Part shown: one piece after another, positions 9,760 through 20,932 of the stretch
Layout of the letters: every line of letters begins with the position of its first letter
How positions within the stretch are numbered: position 1 is the stretch's first letter
Origin: Acanthamoeba sp. SK_2022b
Taxonomy: Eukaryota > Discosea > Longamoebia > Acanthamoebidae
Reading direction: 5' to 3'
DNA length: 31,299 nucleotides
Assembly: GCA_027943245.1 (NCBI GenBank)
Contig: JANDJZ010000246.1
Location: 1-31,299, forward strand
Translations under genes and position numbers: made by a program
The notes under the pieces: generated by a model
What the model was told of the DNA's origin: nothing
The model's input: the letters and a program-made list of their open reading frames with translations, nothing else
The model's database searches: none

Positions 9760-10633
9760 TGCGCGAACAGGGACTTATTGAGGGGTTTAATATGCATTTT
9801 ATCGATCATTTCTTTTATGCTCTTTCCCTGGTGAAGGAAAAGACTTTCGCCTTCCGGTCAAAAGCACGCATGTGCGGGCGAGGCCATCATCTCAGAGCGA
9901 GGCCATGATGCACAACCGCACCAGCCCGCCTCCAGGCCGCGCATCCACCCGGGCCGAGCACTCGTTGCCCGCACTGACGGTTGTTGTGGCGAACGAGAAC
10001 GAACTGGGGAAGCGAGCAAAGGCCAATGGGGTAAGGACTGGCACATGGATACCTCAGTTGCCGGGGTAAGACTGTTGCTAGCCCATCTGTCTACCAATCG
10101 CTGCTCGGCCCACGAAAAAAGAACTAAGCGACCACGGTAACCGTACTACAGCGCCCAGCTTGGTTCAAAGCACAAAGGAAAAGCTACCGAAGCAGACAGA
10201 CCACGGCATTCCCGTTTCATCAACCCCGAGCAGCTACCCATCGTGCGCTCTCGTTCTCACGTCTTCTCTCTTTGCCTTTCGCTTTCGTTCTTCCTCCGCG
10301 GCTTCTTGCGTGTGTTGATACCGCGAGGAAAACCGACGAAGTTGAGCTCCTGCGCGAGGTCCCGTTAGGCCCCGCAGGTCAAGGTTGAGGTACTGCAGCT
10401 CCGCCCTCCAGGTGGCTTGCCGTGGTGTATTTGTTTTCTATCGGGGTTACCTGCGGCGCTGTAGAACTGGTCTTTTTCATCTGGTTTTTATTAAATCTGC
10501 TTCTGGTGGCTCATTCTCAACGCCATCTTTTTCACTTGCTTATCCAGACAGACAACCGAGCCACGACAACTGATCGTCATCTTCTAGAAGATCGGTTGAA
10601 CCGCGCCTCGTTGTTGACACAGATAAAGAGAGA
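9760..10633. promoter_or_regulatory. Divergent intergenic region, kinase and rhomboid
   Basis: About 870 bp between two divergently transcribed start codons, so it must hold both promoters. Short ORFs, for example near 10385-10573, have no recognisable domain and are ignored. I see no TATA box or repeat worth naming. Confidence 0.5.
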
Positions 10634-12894
10634 ATGAGTAGAGTGAATCGGCGAGACCATCTTGAGGGCGGCGTGGGCCAGCAACCGTTCTTCAACGAGA
10701 CAGTGGCGGCTCACGTACAGGCCGACTACTTCGTGCGGCCATCGGCCCCACCGCTGGACGACGAGGACGACAACGTAGCCGACCTCGTCGGGGATGTAGA
10801 CTGGCGCCACCAACAGGTACAGAACCCCAACGTTGCATGCAAAATTATATATATTATCACTTGATTAAAAATATAAAATAAATAAACCAAATAAATATCT
10901 GTGCTCCCCGATGTTGCATGGAAGATTATTTGAAAGGCACAAGGAACTCCGTGTTTTAATTTTCACTCGTTTTCGTTCTTTTTCAGTTGGGGTGCGAGGT
11001 CTTCGTTCTTTTTGTGGCCTGTTATTTCTCATCTCGTGTGTCGTGGTCACAGAGGTTCACCAGCTCGTCGTCGGAAGCGTCCTCCTCTTCGGATGCCATC
11101 GAAGGCGCCGAGATGGAGGAATTCAAGGCGTCGTCGAGCAGCGGCGACTCGACCGGCTCATCGTCGGACCAGCTCGACATCGACAACGAGACGCGCCAGT
11201 TTCTCAAGAAGAAGCAGCGGCTCGATGACGACGAAGACGATGGGATGGACCTCAAGGCCGACAGCAAGCTCATGGGCCGGCCCAAGCCGCGAGGCAAGGT
11301 CCGTCGAACCGAGGAGCAGCGAAAGAAACGGCACGCGGCTCGCCACAGGGAGGAGGCCAAGGAGCTCCAGGGCTGGCGACGATACCTTTGCATGTTCTGG
11401 CGGTACGCGCATACCTCCACGCCGCACACGCCGCTGTGTCGACACTGTTAGCTAACTCGAGCTGTTTTGCGCGCATCGCATCGCAACACACACAGGTGGA
11501 ATCAGAAGAAGTCCAAGTCTGTGCGTGCGCCCACAGTCTACCGGCCGTACTTCATTATTCTCATATCCATCGTCAACATCATCCTGTTGGCTGCTGAGAT
11601 CGGAGTCAACAAGGGTAACCCTTGCCGACCTGCTTTTATTATTGTTATTGTTATTGTTATTGTTATTGTTATTGTTATTGTTATTATTATTATTATTATT
11701 ATTTAAAAAAACAAATGGGCAAATCTAACTCCTATGATCTCCCTGCTCGACAGGCGTCGAAGATCTTTCGACCAATCCGATGGTGGGACCCTCGGCCCAG
11801 ACCCTGCTGGACATGGGCGCCAAATATTCGCCGTACATGACCGAAGCCAACGGCGCCTGGAGATTTATCACTCCCATGTTCTTGTACGCGAGCTTATCCC
11901 CCTTCCCCTCTCCTCCCACTCGTGTGGTCGAGGCCTCTGGCTGACGTATTGCGTTGCGTGGCGTGTCTTGGCGTGTGATTTGGTGCGCAGCCACGTGGGC
12001 ATCATCCACTTGCTGTTCAACCTGTGCTCGCAGCTGCAGATGGTGACCCTCGAGAAGAACTACGGCTGCCACCGCATCGTCCCGATCTACTTCCTCTCCG
12101 GCGTCGCCGGCACCCTCGCCAGCGCCATCTTCGTGCCCAACCAGATCATGGTGCGCATCACGCGCGCGCGCTCTTCTCCTTTCATCAACCGGTCGGTGTC
12201 TCACAGACTGCGCTATCAGGTGGGAGCGTCGGGAGCCATTTTCGGGCTTGTGGGCGTGGTCGGCGTAGACCTCATCCAAAACTGGAAGCGAATTCAGTAC
12301 GTGCGCTCTCGCTCTGGAGGTGTTGCCAGGTGTCTGGTGATGCCTGTCGACGTCGGCTGACACAAACTCTCGCGTCGCAACAGGTGTCCCATTTTGCAGA
12401 TGGTCGTGTGGGTCATCTCCGTGATCATCTCCCTCGCCTTCGGCCTGCTGCCGGGCATCGACAACTTTGCTCACCTTGGCGGCTTCATCCAGGGCATCAT
12501 CGGCGCTTGCGTACGACCAGCCTTCCCTCACAGCCCCCCCCCCCGGCCCTCGTGCGTGGCTGATCGACTCGTTCCCTCTCCAATTGCAGATCTTCTTGCC
12601 GATGGTGGGCAAGGCCAACCCGTCCAGCAAAACCCGTTGGGGTCTCGCCCTTGTGTGCATCCCCCTTGATATTGCCCTTCTGGTGGGCGGCTTCGTCGCC
12701 TTCTACGTCGGTACGCCATCCCCTCCCCTCTCTCCCTCCAATCACCGTGCGTCGTGCGCGACTTGGATTTGGCTCACTGACAGTGGTCATCGCAAACACC
12801 AACAACAGGAACGAATGTCTACGGTTGGTGCTCGTTCTGTTCGTGGATCGACTGCGTGCCGATTCTCGACTGGTGCGATTCCTACAAGGACTAG
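10634..12894 (+). CDS. Rhomboid-family intramembrane serine protease
   Basis: Cleaves membrane proteins within or next to their transmembrane helix. Nine exons close in phase (10634-10816, 11053-11402, 11496-11614, 11754-11883, 11991-12150, 12220-12296, 12384-12510, 12590-12710, 12809-12894) to 450 residues. The first 180 residues are cytosolic-looking, rich in Ser, Asp and Glu, then in Lys and Arg. A first membrane helix (YFIILISIVNIILLAAEIGV) follows, then a loop with the conserved ITPMFFHVGIIHLLFN segment. Both catalytic residues are present: Ser318 in GASGAIFG and His370 in NFAHLGG. Two more hydrophobic helices follow, and a Cys/Trp-rich tail ends CDSYKD. The intact dyad makes it an active rhomboid rather than an iRhom pseudoprotease. 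The donor after exon 1 is GTACAG. Confidence 0.93.
11637..11701. repeat. (ATTGTT)n/(ATT)n run in rhomboid intron 3
   Basis: TATTGT hexamers grading into ATT trinucleotides, T-rich in the transcript, between exons 3 and 4. Confidence 0.9.
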
Positions 12895-13160
12895 GACACG
12901 AGCGAACGAATTATATCGAGGACAAAACAGCACTCGGCTTGGAGAGCGAGCGAGCGAGCGAGCGAGAGGGGGCAACGAATACGAGGTGATGACATCACCG
13001 CGCACCAGGAGGGTGAACACGTACAACCAAGCAAACCACAACCATTCGGCAGACAACGGAGAGAAGCTAGGTAGAAGCTGCCTGTAAAATAGAATCAAGC
13101 GTACCGTATCTCCCTGTTGGTCTTCAGCTTACAACCATCAATACACAACTACGCACACAA

Positions 13161-13349
13161 TTATGGTGGGCCGAAAACGTGTGGGCGTAGTGACCCGCTA
13201 CTGAGTCGCGGCTTGGGCTTTGTTCCGGAGGCTTTCGCTGCTCTAACACCCGCGTCCCTAACTGGCCGCTTGTTGCTGTCCTGATAGGCGAGCGTTGGTG
13301 CTGCGGATGCCCATCCAAGAGTGCTCACTGCTATGAGAAGGAACAACAT
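13161..13349 (-). CDS. Possible small secreted peptide
   Basis: ATG at 13349 opens 62 codons beginning MLFLLIAVSTLGWASA, which looks like a signal peptide with a clear hydrophobic core and an A-x-A cleavage motif. The remaining 45 or so residues are basic and hydrophilic, with Lys/Pro repeats (TKPKPR) and no cysteines. It could instead be the first exon of a longer gene. No family is recognised. It lies in the 500-bp gap between the rhomboid and CLU genes and is antisense to both. Confidence 0.35.
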   Translation of the reverse strand: MLFLLIAVSTLGWASAAPTLAYQDSNKRPVRDAGVRAAKASGTKPKPRLSSGSLRPHVFGPP

Positions 13350-13401
13350 GAGCACTTCATGTACAGAGACAACTATTGTCTAAGTAAAACAATGCAATGT
13401 C

Positions 13402-14466
13402 ATGGCCCTGCTAATGGTCAATCTGGGAATGGTCTCCACTGGTGACGGCTGGGACGTGTCGCTCTACAGCTCGCAGTACCTCACGGCCGGCCTACATGCA
13501 CGAGGCATCAACGTTCGCTATCTGGGACTATTGCGCCATCACGTCACTTGTGCGTCGCTCCCCTCAAACTTGGCTTGGGGTGAGAGCGTTCCGCCTTGGC
13601 CCGGCGGATGTGTAGCGACCGCCTGGCGTTGGAGTCTGATGCTCGAGATGGTGTCGAGAGCGACCAAGTGCCTGCTGCGAGCGGCTATGCGCTACCAGGC
13701 CCGCAAGCAGTCCGTGGACAGCGCGCCGGGAGAGTCGCAGCTCATCTCCATGGTACGCACGCCTCCACTTGTGTATTCATTGCACGTTCTTACCACGCGT
13801 GTGTCGTGTGTTGGTGTTTAGGTAGACATATTGAACCTCACGTTGGGTGTGGGCGAGGACGCGGAGCTGTTCTGGAAGGACGACATGCGGCCCCTCCTGG
13901 AGGCCAAATCGAGCGCTGCGTCCGAACTGTTCCGCCCGACTTCAATCTTAAGGTACACTGCAAGCTCTGCCAAGGGTCAAGGCGAGCTATCTATTAGCCC
14001 AACCTCAACCAATGGTCAACCTCGCTCCCACGTCTATAGCATTACGTGGTGATTCCCCACGCGGACGTGAAAGGCGAAAGCGACGGTAGAGTGTGGATCT
14101 ACCAAAACGTCAGCGCTGCATCAGGTACACCCGGAAAGGAGAAGCAGGAAAAGGAGGCCCGCCACTTCTACCTCCTGGCCCTCGACTACTTCAGAAGGTT
14201 CGTGCACATGGCGAGTGTGTTGGTCACCTTTTCGCTCAATGTACGGTGTTTTGTGGTGACGCGTACCGGGCGCTGAGGCACGGCCAACCTTTTCACCCAC
14301 CTGGCCGACAGCCACGTCGCTCTCGGCCAACTGGAGAAGGTAAAATGCAGAGCTACGGAGCTGGGTGAGTACACTGTGCTCAGGCTCTCACTTGTGGCAG
14401 GCCGACAAGTACGATGAGGCCAACGATGCTTCACTTTATTTTGGCTCGCATCCCGGTAGCGAGTGA
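13402..14466 (+). CDS. Short CLU/TIF31 central-domain protein with TPR-like end
   Basis: The first three exons are firm and in phase (13402-13549, 13616-13752, 13822-13952). They carry the core of the CLU/eIF3-p135 (TIF31) central domain: GLHARGINVRYLG, then LEMVSRATKCLLRAAMR, then LNLTLGVGEDAELFW and MRPLLEAK. Later exons give a helical stretch (KEARHFYLLALDYFRRF), then NLFTHLADSHVALGQLEK joined to ADKYDEANDASLYFGSHPG, TPR-like as in the CLU C-terminus, ending at TGA 14464-14466. The last exon starts at 14401. Junctions between 13952 and 14300 are uncertain. Full CLU proteins act in mitochondrial distribution and mRNA binding and exceed 1,000 residues; this is about 300. It is either a CLU-like mini-protein or a decayed partial copy. 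Confidence 0.6.
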
Positions 14467-14500
14467 GTGTAGGCTGGAAGTGGAGCACCACTTTATCTTC

Positions 14501-15303
14501 CTAGGCATCGTCTTGCCTAGGAAGCGCCGAGGGCTTGGCCGCATCGAGCATGCTGATAAAGGCGTCGACTGTTGTGGCGTGCCGGAGAGAACGGCCCGCA
14601 AGAGAGATTGGCCCATCACTTGCGAGGGGGACCCGGTGGCCTGGGGGCAGCGGCTCAACTTCGACCGGGTTTGTTGGCTCGGGAGTGTCTTTCCCTGGCT
14701 GATGCCAAAAGATCAAGTGGAGACTGCAGCCGCTGGCCTGTTGCCAGAGGTCGAGCTGGTTGGCCAGCCGTAAGCCCCTCTCGACCTTGGGTCGTTCGGG
14801 GAGGAGTTGGCGGAGTTGAAACCACCCCCGCTTATAGTCCTTCTCGAAAGAGTTGCGGATGGACTCGTGAACGTTTTCCTGTCGTTTTAGGTCGGCCTCA
14901 AGGGCAGGGAGAGCCTCCGCATACTGCTTAACAGCAGTTTCGAGAAGCTCACGCAGCGTTGCTGGCGTCCCAGCCCCCAATTTCGCTGATAACGCCCTCA
15001 GCGTCTTCTTCAGCTGTGTAATCGTCGGACATTCTGCCTTCTGCTGCATCCTTCCTCGGCGTGGGTCTTGCTCTGTTGTTCGTTCGGTTGGTGGTTTGTT
15101 TGGTGGACAAGGAGAGGGAAGGAGAGGAGGTGAACTCCTGACGCCAGGGGGTGGGGGGCTAGCCGGGGAGAGTACAGCTTGACGCCGGAGGGGAGACCGG
15201 TGAAGGCGTCGCCGAGAAGCTTGCCGTTCTTGTAGTAGGTGAGCTTCATCTCGACCATGTCCAGCACCACGCGTAAACACAGCGCCTCGGCCGTACGACT
15301 CGC
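14501..15303 (-). CDS. SPRY-domain protein, 5' end not found
   Basis: A clean acceptor (TTTTCAG) opens an exon at 15303 that reads as the second half of a SPRY fold: LCLRVVLDMVEMKLTYYKNG, then KLLGDAF. The next exon (15072-14501) closes in phase if the donor after DAFT is used. It gives about 190 residues with a helical, charged region (LKKTLRALSAKL, LEADLKRQENVHESI) and a Pro-rich tail ending at TAG 14503-14501. I do not recognise that C-terminal part. SPRY domains bind proteins; no specific partner can be inferred. No exon for the first half of SPRY is visible before the RFWD3-like gene begins, and the upstream DNA changes composition at about 15340. It may be truncated or have a distant first exon. 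Confidence 0.5.
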
Positions 15304-16015
15304 CTGAAAACACACGCGAGCCGGTGTCAAGTCAATCTTAGTCTAGACAGAAGTAGCTCGCCGATGGATTCTTGACTTCAAAGCAGTAACATTGTCTACC
15401 TAAGTGATGAGTGCAGGTTCACAGCTTTGACCATTCGTGGGGCCTGGCAATGGGTGGCTAAGGACCTGTAGAGCATTGTCTTGCTCAACCACTGGCATGA
15501 TTCCACTGTGTGGCGGACCAAGCATAAAACCTGGCAAACAGCACAATTGACAACAACAGAGGGCAGGTGGCAGGGACCATGTCTTGCAACAACTCCTTTG
15601 TGTTGCGCTCCTGCCACCTAAGCCACAGTGGCTGTGCTGATTATAACTGATATACACCACAATTTACTATCAATCAATTGACCATACCATGGCAGGAGAA
15701 CTTTATCATTTGTTGAGTGTCAAACTGTTGCTGCAGCTTGGCCTCTGTGATGGTACTGTGCAATACCAGTCATGCATGGTTTGGGAGTTGTGTCCCACAA
15801 TGCTGCACATGGCCAAGCTCTACAGGACCAGCATCCTCAGTGTGGGGTCACATAAGAGTGCACCACATGGCTCAGCCAAGTAAGCAACACTGGGGGCCAA
15901 GGCTGGAGTCATTATTGGAGGCATGTACAGCTGACAGAACAAGGAAATAGCATAGGCACAGGCCAGGGCTCAAAGAAAAGGTAAGTTAGGCTGCTTTTTC
16001 CTGGGAGTGAGCAAC
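15304..16015. other. Lower-GC spacer, possibly an inserted element remnant
   Basis: About 15340-15960 is less GC-rich than the flanks and has no splice-consistent gene. A plus frame at 15689-15883 and overlapping minus frames at 15396-15660 have no recognisable domain. I found no terminal repeats by eye. Confidence 0.4.
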
Positions 16016-16699
16016 TCAGTCCGAGGAGAGGCTGTGGAGGAAGATCTGCTGTTCGCTCAACGACGCCAGGAAGAGACCGCCGCCTTCCCCATAATGCCGC
16101 ACGTCCTACATGACAACACGGCACAAGCTTGAGCCCTCTGCGCTCTAATAGAGAGAGAGAGAGAGAGAGCACACGGGTGCTACGTGTACCATGACGGGCG
16201 AGGAGTGTGGCGCGAGCTGATGGGCGACCTGCTGTCCCGACGCTGCATCCCACATCGCCACCTGACCAAAGCATAGCATTATCATCCCGCCTCGCCTCCT
16301 CCTTCACACCACCACCACCACCACCACCACCACCACCACCACCACCACCACCACCACCACCACCACCGGTACCGTGTTGGAAGTCTCCGCGCCCGCGGCC
16401 AGCATCAGCCGTCGGCTGAAGGTGACATCATCGCCTGTGGGAACGGAAGAGAGTGGAACGAGTTGATTGGTTTGGCATGCAATAGCGATAGCGAGGGGGG
16501 GAGAGAGGTAGTAGAGAGAACGCTGCGTTATGATTACCATCGACAAACGAAAATAGGGTGCTGCGCGAGAGCAGGGTCTGCGTCGAGGTCGAGTACAAGG
16601 TTCGGAGCTCCTTCACCTTGGCTCCATTAGAAGCCTCGAAAGCAAAAACCTAGCACATGTGAACATGACGCGGGCGATCACTTAGCACAGATCACCATT

Positions 16700-16767
<68 letters not shown>

Positions 16768-16804
16768 AGTTGGAAAAGGAGCTGGCGCGTGTGCGTGTGT
16801 GCGT

Positions 16805-16863
<59 letters not shown>

Positions 16864-18471
16864 GCGTTGAGCTATCCAGAGCTGTACATTATGAGACTGT
16901 TTCGTGTAGTGTGGAGAGGAGCGAAAGGAGGCCGCGCAGTGCCTGGTCTCGTGGTCGTACGACGCCGACGAACACACTCCTGCGATGGGTCACGTAACCA
17001 AACATTAGGGTCAGCAGGCAAGTGCGCCATAACTTGATCCAAGCCGCAGTCGCTGGACTTGTGCTGTATGAAGTACGCAACAAACCTGTCATCGGGACCC
17101 TCTCGGCCTGCCATTCGTTGAGCAGGTCAAAGCAGAACACGCCTCCGCAGGACGCGGCTAGCAGGCCTTTGCTGCCTGCGGCGCCACCGTTCCCGTACGC
17201 GGGAGGGAGTGAGCACCAGGCGCACTACGTTGGGCAGCGGAGAAAGGCCAGCAAGCGAGAGATGCATTTTACCTTGGTAATCGGGCAGAAAGCACAGCGA
17301 GTGAAGCGGCTGGGTCACTGTAACAGCCGTGGGTCTTTGGGGGGGGGGGGGATGGAGGCGAATGAGTATACTACAAAAACTAAAAATAAATATAATTTTA
17401 TTAAAAATTAGCACAAATAAAAGGGATCAAAGCAGTCTTTTGAGCATGTACCGTGGGAGGGCGGTGGTGGAATTGCGCATGTCGTAGACCCACACAGAGT
17501 TGCGCACGCCGCAGTAGATGTAGTTGGGCTGCACAGGAGATGACGCGTTGGTGTCAAGTGCGTGTGGGAAAAATGACGATGCTGGTGGTGGTGAGAGGGA
17601 TTGGCGCCACTACGTACATCGCTTCTGTCCCACTCACACGCCCACGCGCCGGCTTCCAGAGTGAACCTGTCAACAGCCGTCAAGAGAGAGAGAGAGAGAG
17701 AGCGTGTGTGTGTGAGTGAGTGAGAGAGAGAGAGAGGTCGGATGAGAAGGAGGGAGGAGAGGGTGCATACGCTTGGACCGAACTGTTGGTGCGCAGAGAC
17801 ACGACGTGCAGCACCTTGTCCTCCGATGCGGTCAGCACCAAATTCTCTGACGAGCTGGAGAGAGAGAGAGAGAGAGACGAAGAAAGGGGGGGTGGTGCAG
17901 TTAGCTCGAGAGAGCAAAGATATCAACAAGCGGGGGCATGTACGATCCCAGGACGCCACACTTGATGTCCCTTATCTGCTTATCGTGCAGACCAGCAATT
18001 GTATCCTGTGCATGCAAGGTGATGAGTGCGGCCTACAGACAGGTGTGCAAACAAAAAACAAAACAGAATGATGTGGGATCATGCGTGACTGTACCTGGTG
18101 AGACGGGTCCAGCAGGCTGACCTTGACCAAGCCCCACTTGGCCGATGTGCCGCTTCCGCCTGAGGTCGGCGCAAGTCAGGTGCGTTGCATGGGAAAGAAG
18201 GGCGAAGCGAAGACAAGAGGCAGGGGTTACCGGTCACGGCCGAGGCCAGCAGATTCCCCTCGCAGCTGATGTCCAGAACTCGCGAACGCTAGGCGGACAA
18301 TGAGAAAAAGGTCAAGTCAGAAATAGAGCGAGAGAGGGAGGTATACTTTGGTTAGCGCGAGGACCCACTGGGCCAGTGCGCTGCACGTACTCTCACGGAC
18401 AGTTTATGTACAGTGCCCAGTTTTCGCTTGAACGGTCCAGTGGCGAGTGGAAGCGGGGCCTTGTCGTCTAG

Positions 18472-18549
<78 letters not shown>

Positions 18550-20109
18550 CGCACAATCGATTGAGACGTGAGACGTGGCGGCCCTCGATGTGCTCCATAC
18601 ACAACGCCGTACCACTGAATCTGTCGGCTCGAAGAGAGGTGAGTTCGTCGATCGAAATCTCAGATGCCGAGATCGAGCGTAACGAAAGCTTAGGCGCCGA
18701 AGAGATGGTTAAGCGTGGTGGCGACGATGGAGCAAAGGGAGAAGTGGAAGTAGAAGTGGAGGTCGACGTCGAGGTGGAGCTGGCCGGTGGAGCCGCCGAA
18801 CACGAGGGTTTGGGCGGCTTCGTTGGGCTGGGCGAGCGTGAAGAGGCAGCGCTAGCCGATGGAGAGAGCGCAGAGAGGAACGCCGTAGACGAGTTAGCAG
18901 CGTCGAATGACAACCCGGTCTGTATTGTCTGCATAGCCATCCGCTGCAGGTGAAGTCGTCTAGCAAGCGAGAGCGGGGGGGGGTTAGCGCAGCTGTGCTC
19001 GGCGAACGCGTGCGCGACGCGGCTAAGATTGTGGCGAGACGCGACGCACTTGGTTCGTTCGTCGTCGAGCTCCTTCTTCAGTTTCTCGACCTGCTGCCTG
19101 TAGGCCATGCACTCGAGATGAAGCTTCTCCATATCCCTCTTGTAGCTGCGCACGGTCTTCTCTCGCTTGGCTACCTCCTCGGCGAGCTGCTCGGCCAGGC
19201 GTGTTACATTGGCGTTATCCACCACCGTGAGGTACTGAGCAAAGATTGGACGGATGTGCGACCGCGACGCCCTGTTGTTGTTGTTACATGCATCGAGTAG
19301 TGAAAGAACATGTGAGTATCCCTCTATCACTCTCTGTGTGAGCCAGGGGCAGAGTCATGTGCGTACTTGGCCTTGCACAGTGGACACGCCCTGCCCTTGT
19401 GCAACCATTTCTGAAGCCGATGACGATATGAGCACACGAAGAGAGGGAGATCACACGAGACGGCGTGGACCGAGGTACCTCGATGCAGCTTTGCCCAAAC
19501 AGGTGGCCACACTTGAGCGAACAGGGCCTGTGGGTGAAATAGGCGGTGCATCTCACGCGTGAGTGCACAACATAACGAACATGAAAGGCTGCAGGGAAGG
19601 TCGCACTTGTGTGGGCCAGTGGAGTTCCAGCTGTCAAAGCAGATGGAGCATTGTGATGCCACCTCGGGCACCTCCTCCTCCACCTTGAGCTTTTTGTGCG
19701 GCTTCTTGATGGTGTCCTGCTGGAAGACGTCCTCGTCTTTGACGTCGAAACGCAGGTCTATAAGCTTAGACGTGAGCTGCCGTCGTCTCTTGCTTCCCGA
19801 GATGCAGCCGGCATGGCCCTCATCGAGGGAGTAGCGGAGGGAATGGAGGGGATCGGTTTGGTCCCTTGAATCGGGAGAAGCCGGCACCAGAATCGTGGGC
19901 GTGCCTACTATGGACAGCGAATCGCGAGGGGGTGGCGTGCCCCCCGCTAGCATGCTGGTCGTGCCAGTGATGGCGGTGGTGGTTGTTGCCAGCGCCGTTT
20001 GCGAGGAGGGCGAAGATGACTGCGAGAGAGGAAGCCCTTCAAATTCTCGTAGGTCTGTCTCCCTCTCTTGTGCGCCTACCGAGGTGCCGTCTGCCCCGAG
20101 CTCGGTCAT
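16016..20109 (-). CDS. RFWD3: RFWD3-type E3 ubiquitin ligase (RING, coiled coil, WD40)
   Basis: RFWD3 ubiquitinates RPA and RAD51 at stalled forks and in interstrand-crosslink repair. This gene follows the same plan. The start is ATG 20109; the frame is open further upstream but only from non-ATG codons. The RING finger is built from [30 protein letters not shown] and [15 protein letters not shown] across exons 1-3 (exon ends 19607, 19479, 19367). A coiled coil ([19 protein letters not shown]) fills exon 4 (19271-19050). A Ser/Thr/Pro-rich linker with a short ST repeat follows. The WD40 region has [53 protein letters not shown] and [15 protein letters not shown], and ends [16 protein letters not shown] then [18 protein letters not shown] (last exons 16261-16190, 16105-16016). 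Order and spacing match animal RFWD3. Two SQ sites ([12 protein letters not shown]) lie near the N-terminus. Exon 5 ends at or inside a long TG tract, so that junction is uncertain. The protein is roughly 750 residues. Confidence 0.93.
16306..16368. repeat. (CAC)n array, penultimate RFWD3 intron
   Basis: About 20 CAC units, GTG in the transcript. It starts a few bases after the donor that follows ETSNT. Confidence 0.95.
16702..16860. repeat. Twin (TG)n arrays in one RFWD3 intron
   Basis: Two TG tracts (16702-16765 and 16806-16860), CA in the transcript, separated by about 40 bp of unique DNA. Both lie between the exon ending SHN and the exon encoding [11 protein letters not shown]. Confidence 0.95.
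18473..18547. repeat. (CA)n array spanning an RFWD3 splice donor
   Basis: About 37 CA units, TG in the transcript. The preceding codon GCC ends at 18548, so every GT of the array is a possible donor for intron 5. Confidence 0.95.
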
Positions 20110-20232
20110 CGTGGAGAGTTCCGGGGCGCCAGCCCCCAAATGGAAGTGCAACTATTAGATTTACTTTTGATTTTTACTTTGTCTTTTCCCGCCATTTACG
20201 GCATATCGAAGAAGCGCTGTGGACGGCCACAG
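20110..20232. promoter_or_regulatory. Bidirectional promoter region, RFWD3-like and SUMO-like genes
   Basis: Only about 120 bp separates the two predicted start codons, which face away from each other. The T-rich block at 20157-20200 is the only obvious feature. Start assignment of the right-hand gene is less certain, so the true spacing could differ. Confidence 0.55.
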
Positions 20233-20900
20233 ATGGTGGTCACCCACACTTTCAAGCGTTATGGATATGACCTCACACGCACTAACACAATTCTCTTCAT
20301 CCGCCAGAGTTCAAGCGATGATTCAGATGAGGACATCTTCGACACAAGGAGCAGAGCACCACCTCGACGCAACGCACCACGTACCACCCCCTCCAACGTC
20401 CATTTTATTTTTAAAATTTTAATATTCTCAATTATCCGGAATTAAAATAAATAAATAAATAAATAAAGTGATGATTAAACAGTAAATCCACTCAGTAGAG
20501 GACTTGGGGTCGAGCGACCTTGATGAGGACGACGAGGACCTCGACGCCATTCTCCAGCCCGGCAGGTACAAGTCCAGGGCCAACGCCAAACCCACGAGCA
20601 AGGGCGTCGCTGTGGACAAGCAGATGTCGCGCGAGGAGCTGATGGGCGAGATCTACGGCAAGAAGGCACCGCGCGGGCACAAGAGGAAGGCCGACAGCAG
20701 CACGGGCCCGTCGACGACCACCGCCACATCGGCCCAGGCCAACAAGACCCAGGCCGACACCTTTGACGGCGACGGGGACGACGACTCATCAGAGTCGTCA
20801 TCGGCGAGCGTCGGGTCGGTGCTCAAGCGAAGCCGACCCGCCAGCACGGCAGCCGCCAAGGGGAAGGAGAAGATCTCCGCAATCGACAGTAAGTCCACAC

Positions 20901-20932
<32 letters not shown>

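Noticed and set aside
10385..10637. ORFs in the kinase-rhomboid intergenic region
   Set aside because: Short, overlapping in two frames, with no recognisable domain and no splice link to the rhomboid start.
16872..17140. Apparent frameshift in the RFWD3 WD40 region
   Set aside because: A short intron from the donor after VPMTG to the acceptor before [10 protein letters not shown] restores a family-matching frame, so no lesion is needed.
18709..18966. Minus-strand Leu/Arg-rich ORF near the RFWD3 linker
   Set aside because: It is another frame of exon 5, whose in-phase reading joins correctly to the coiled coil.
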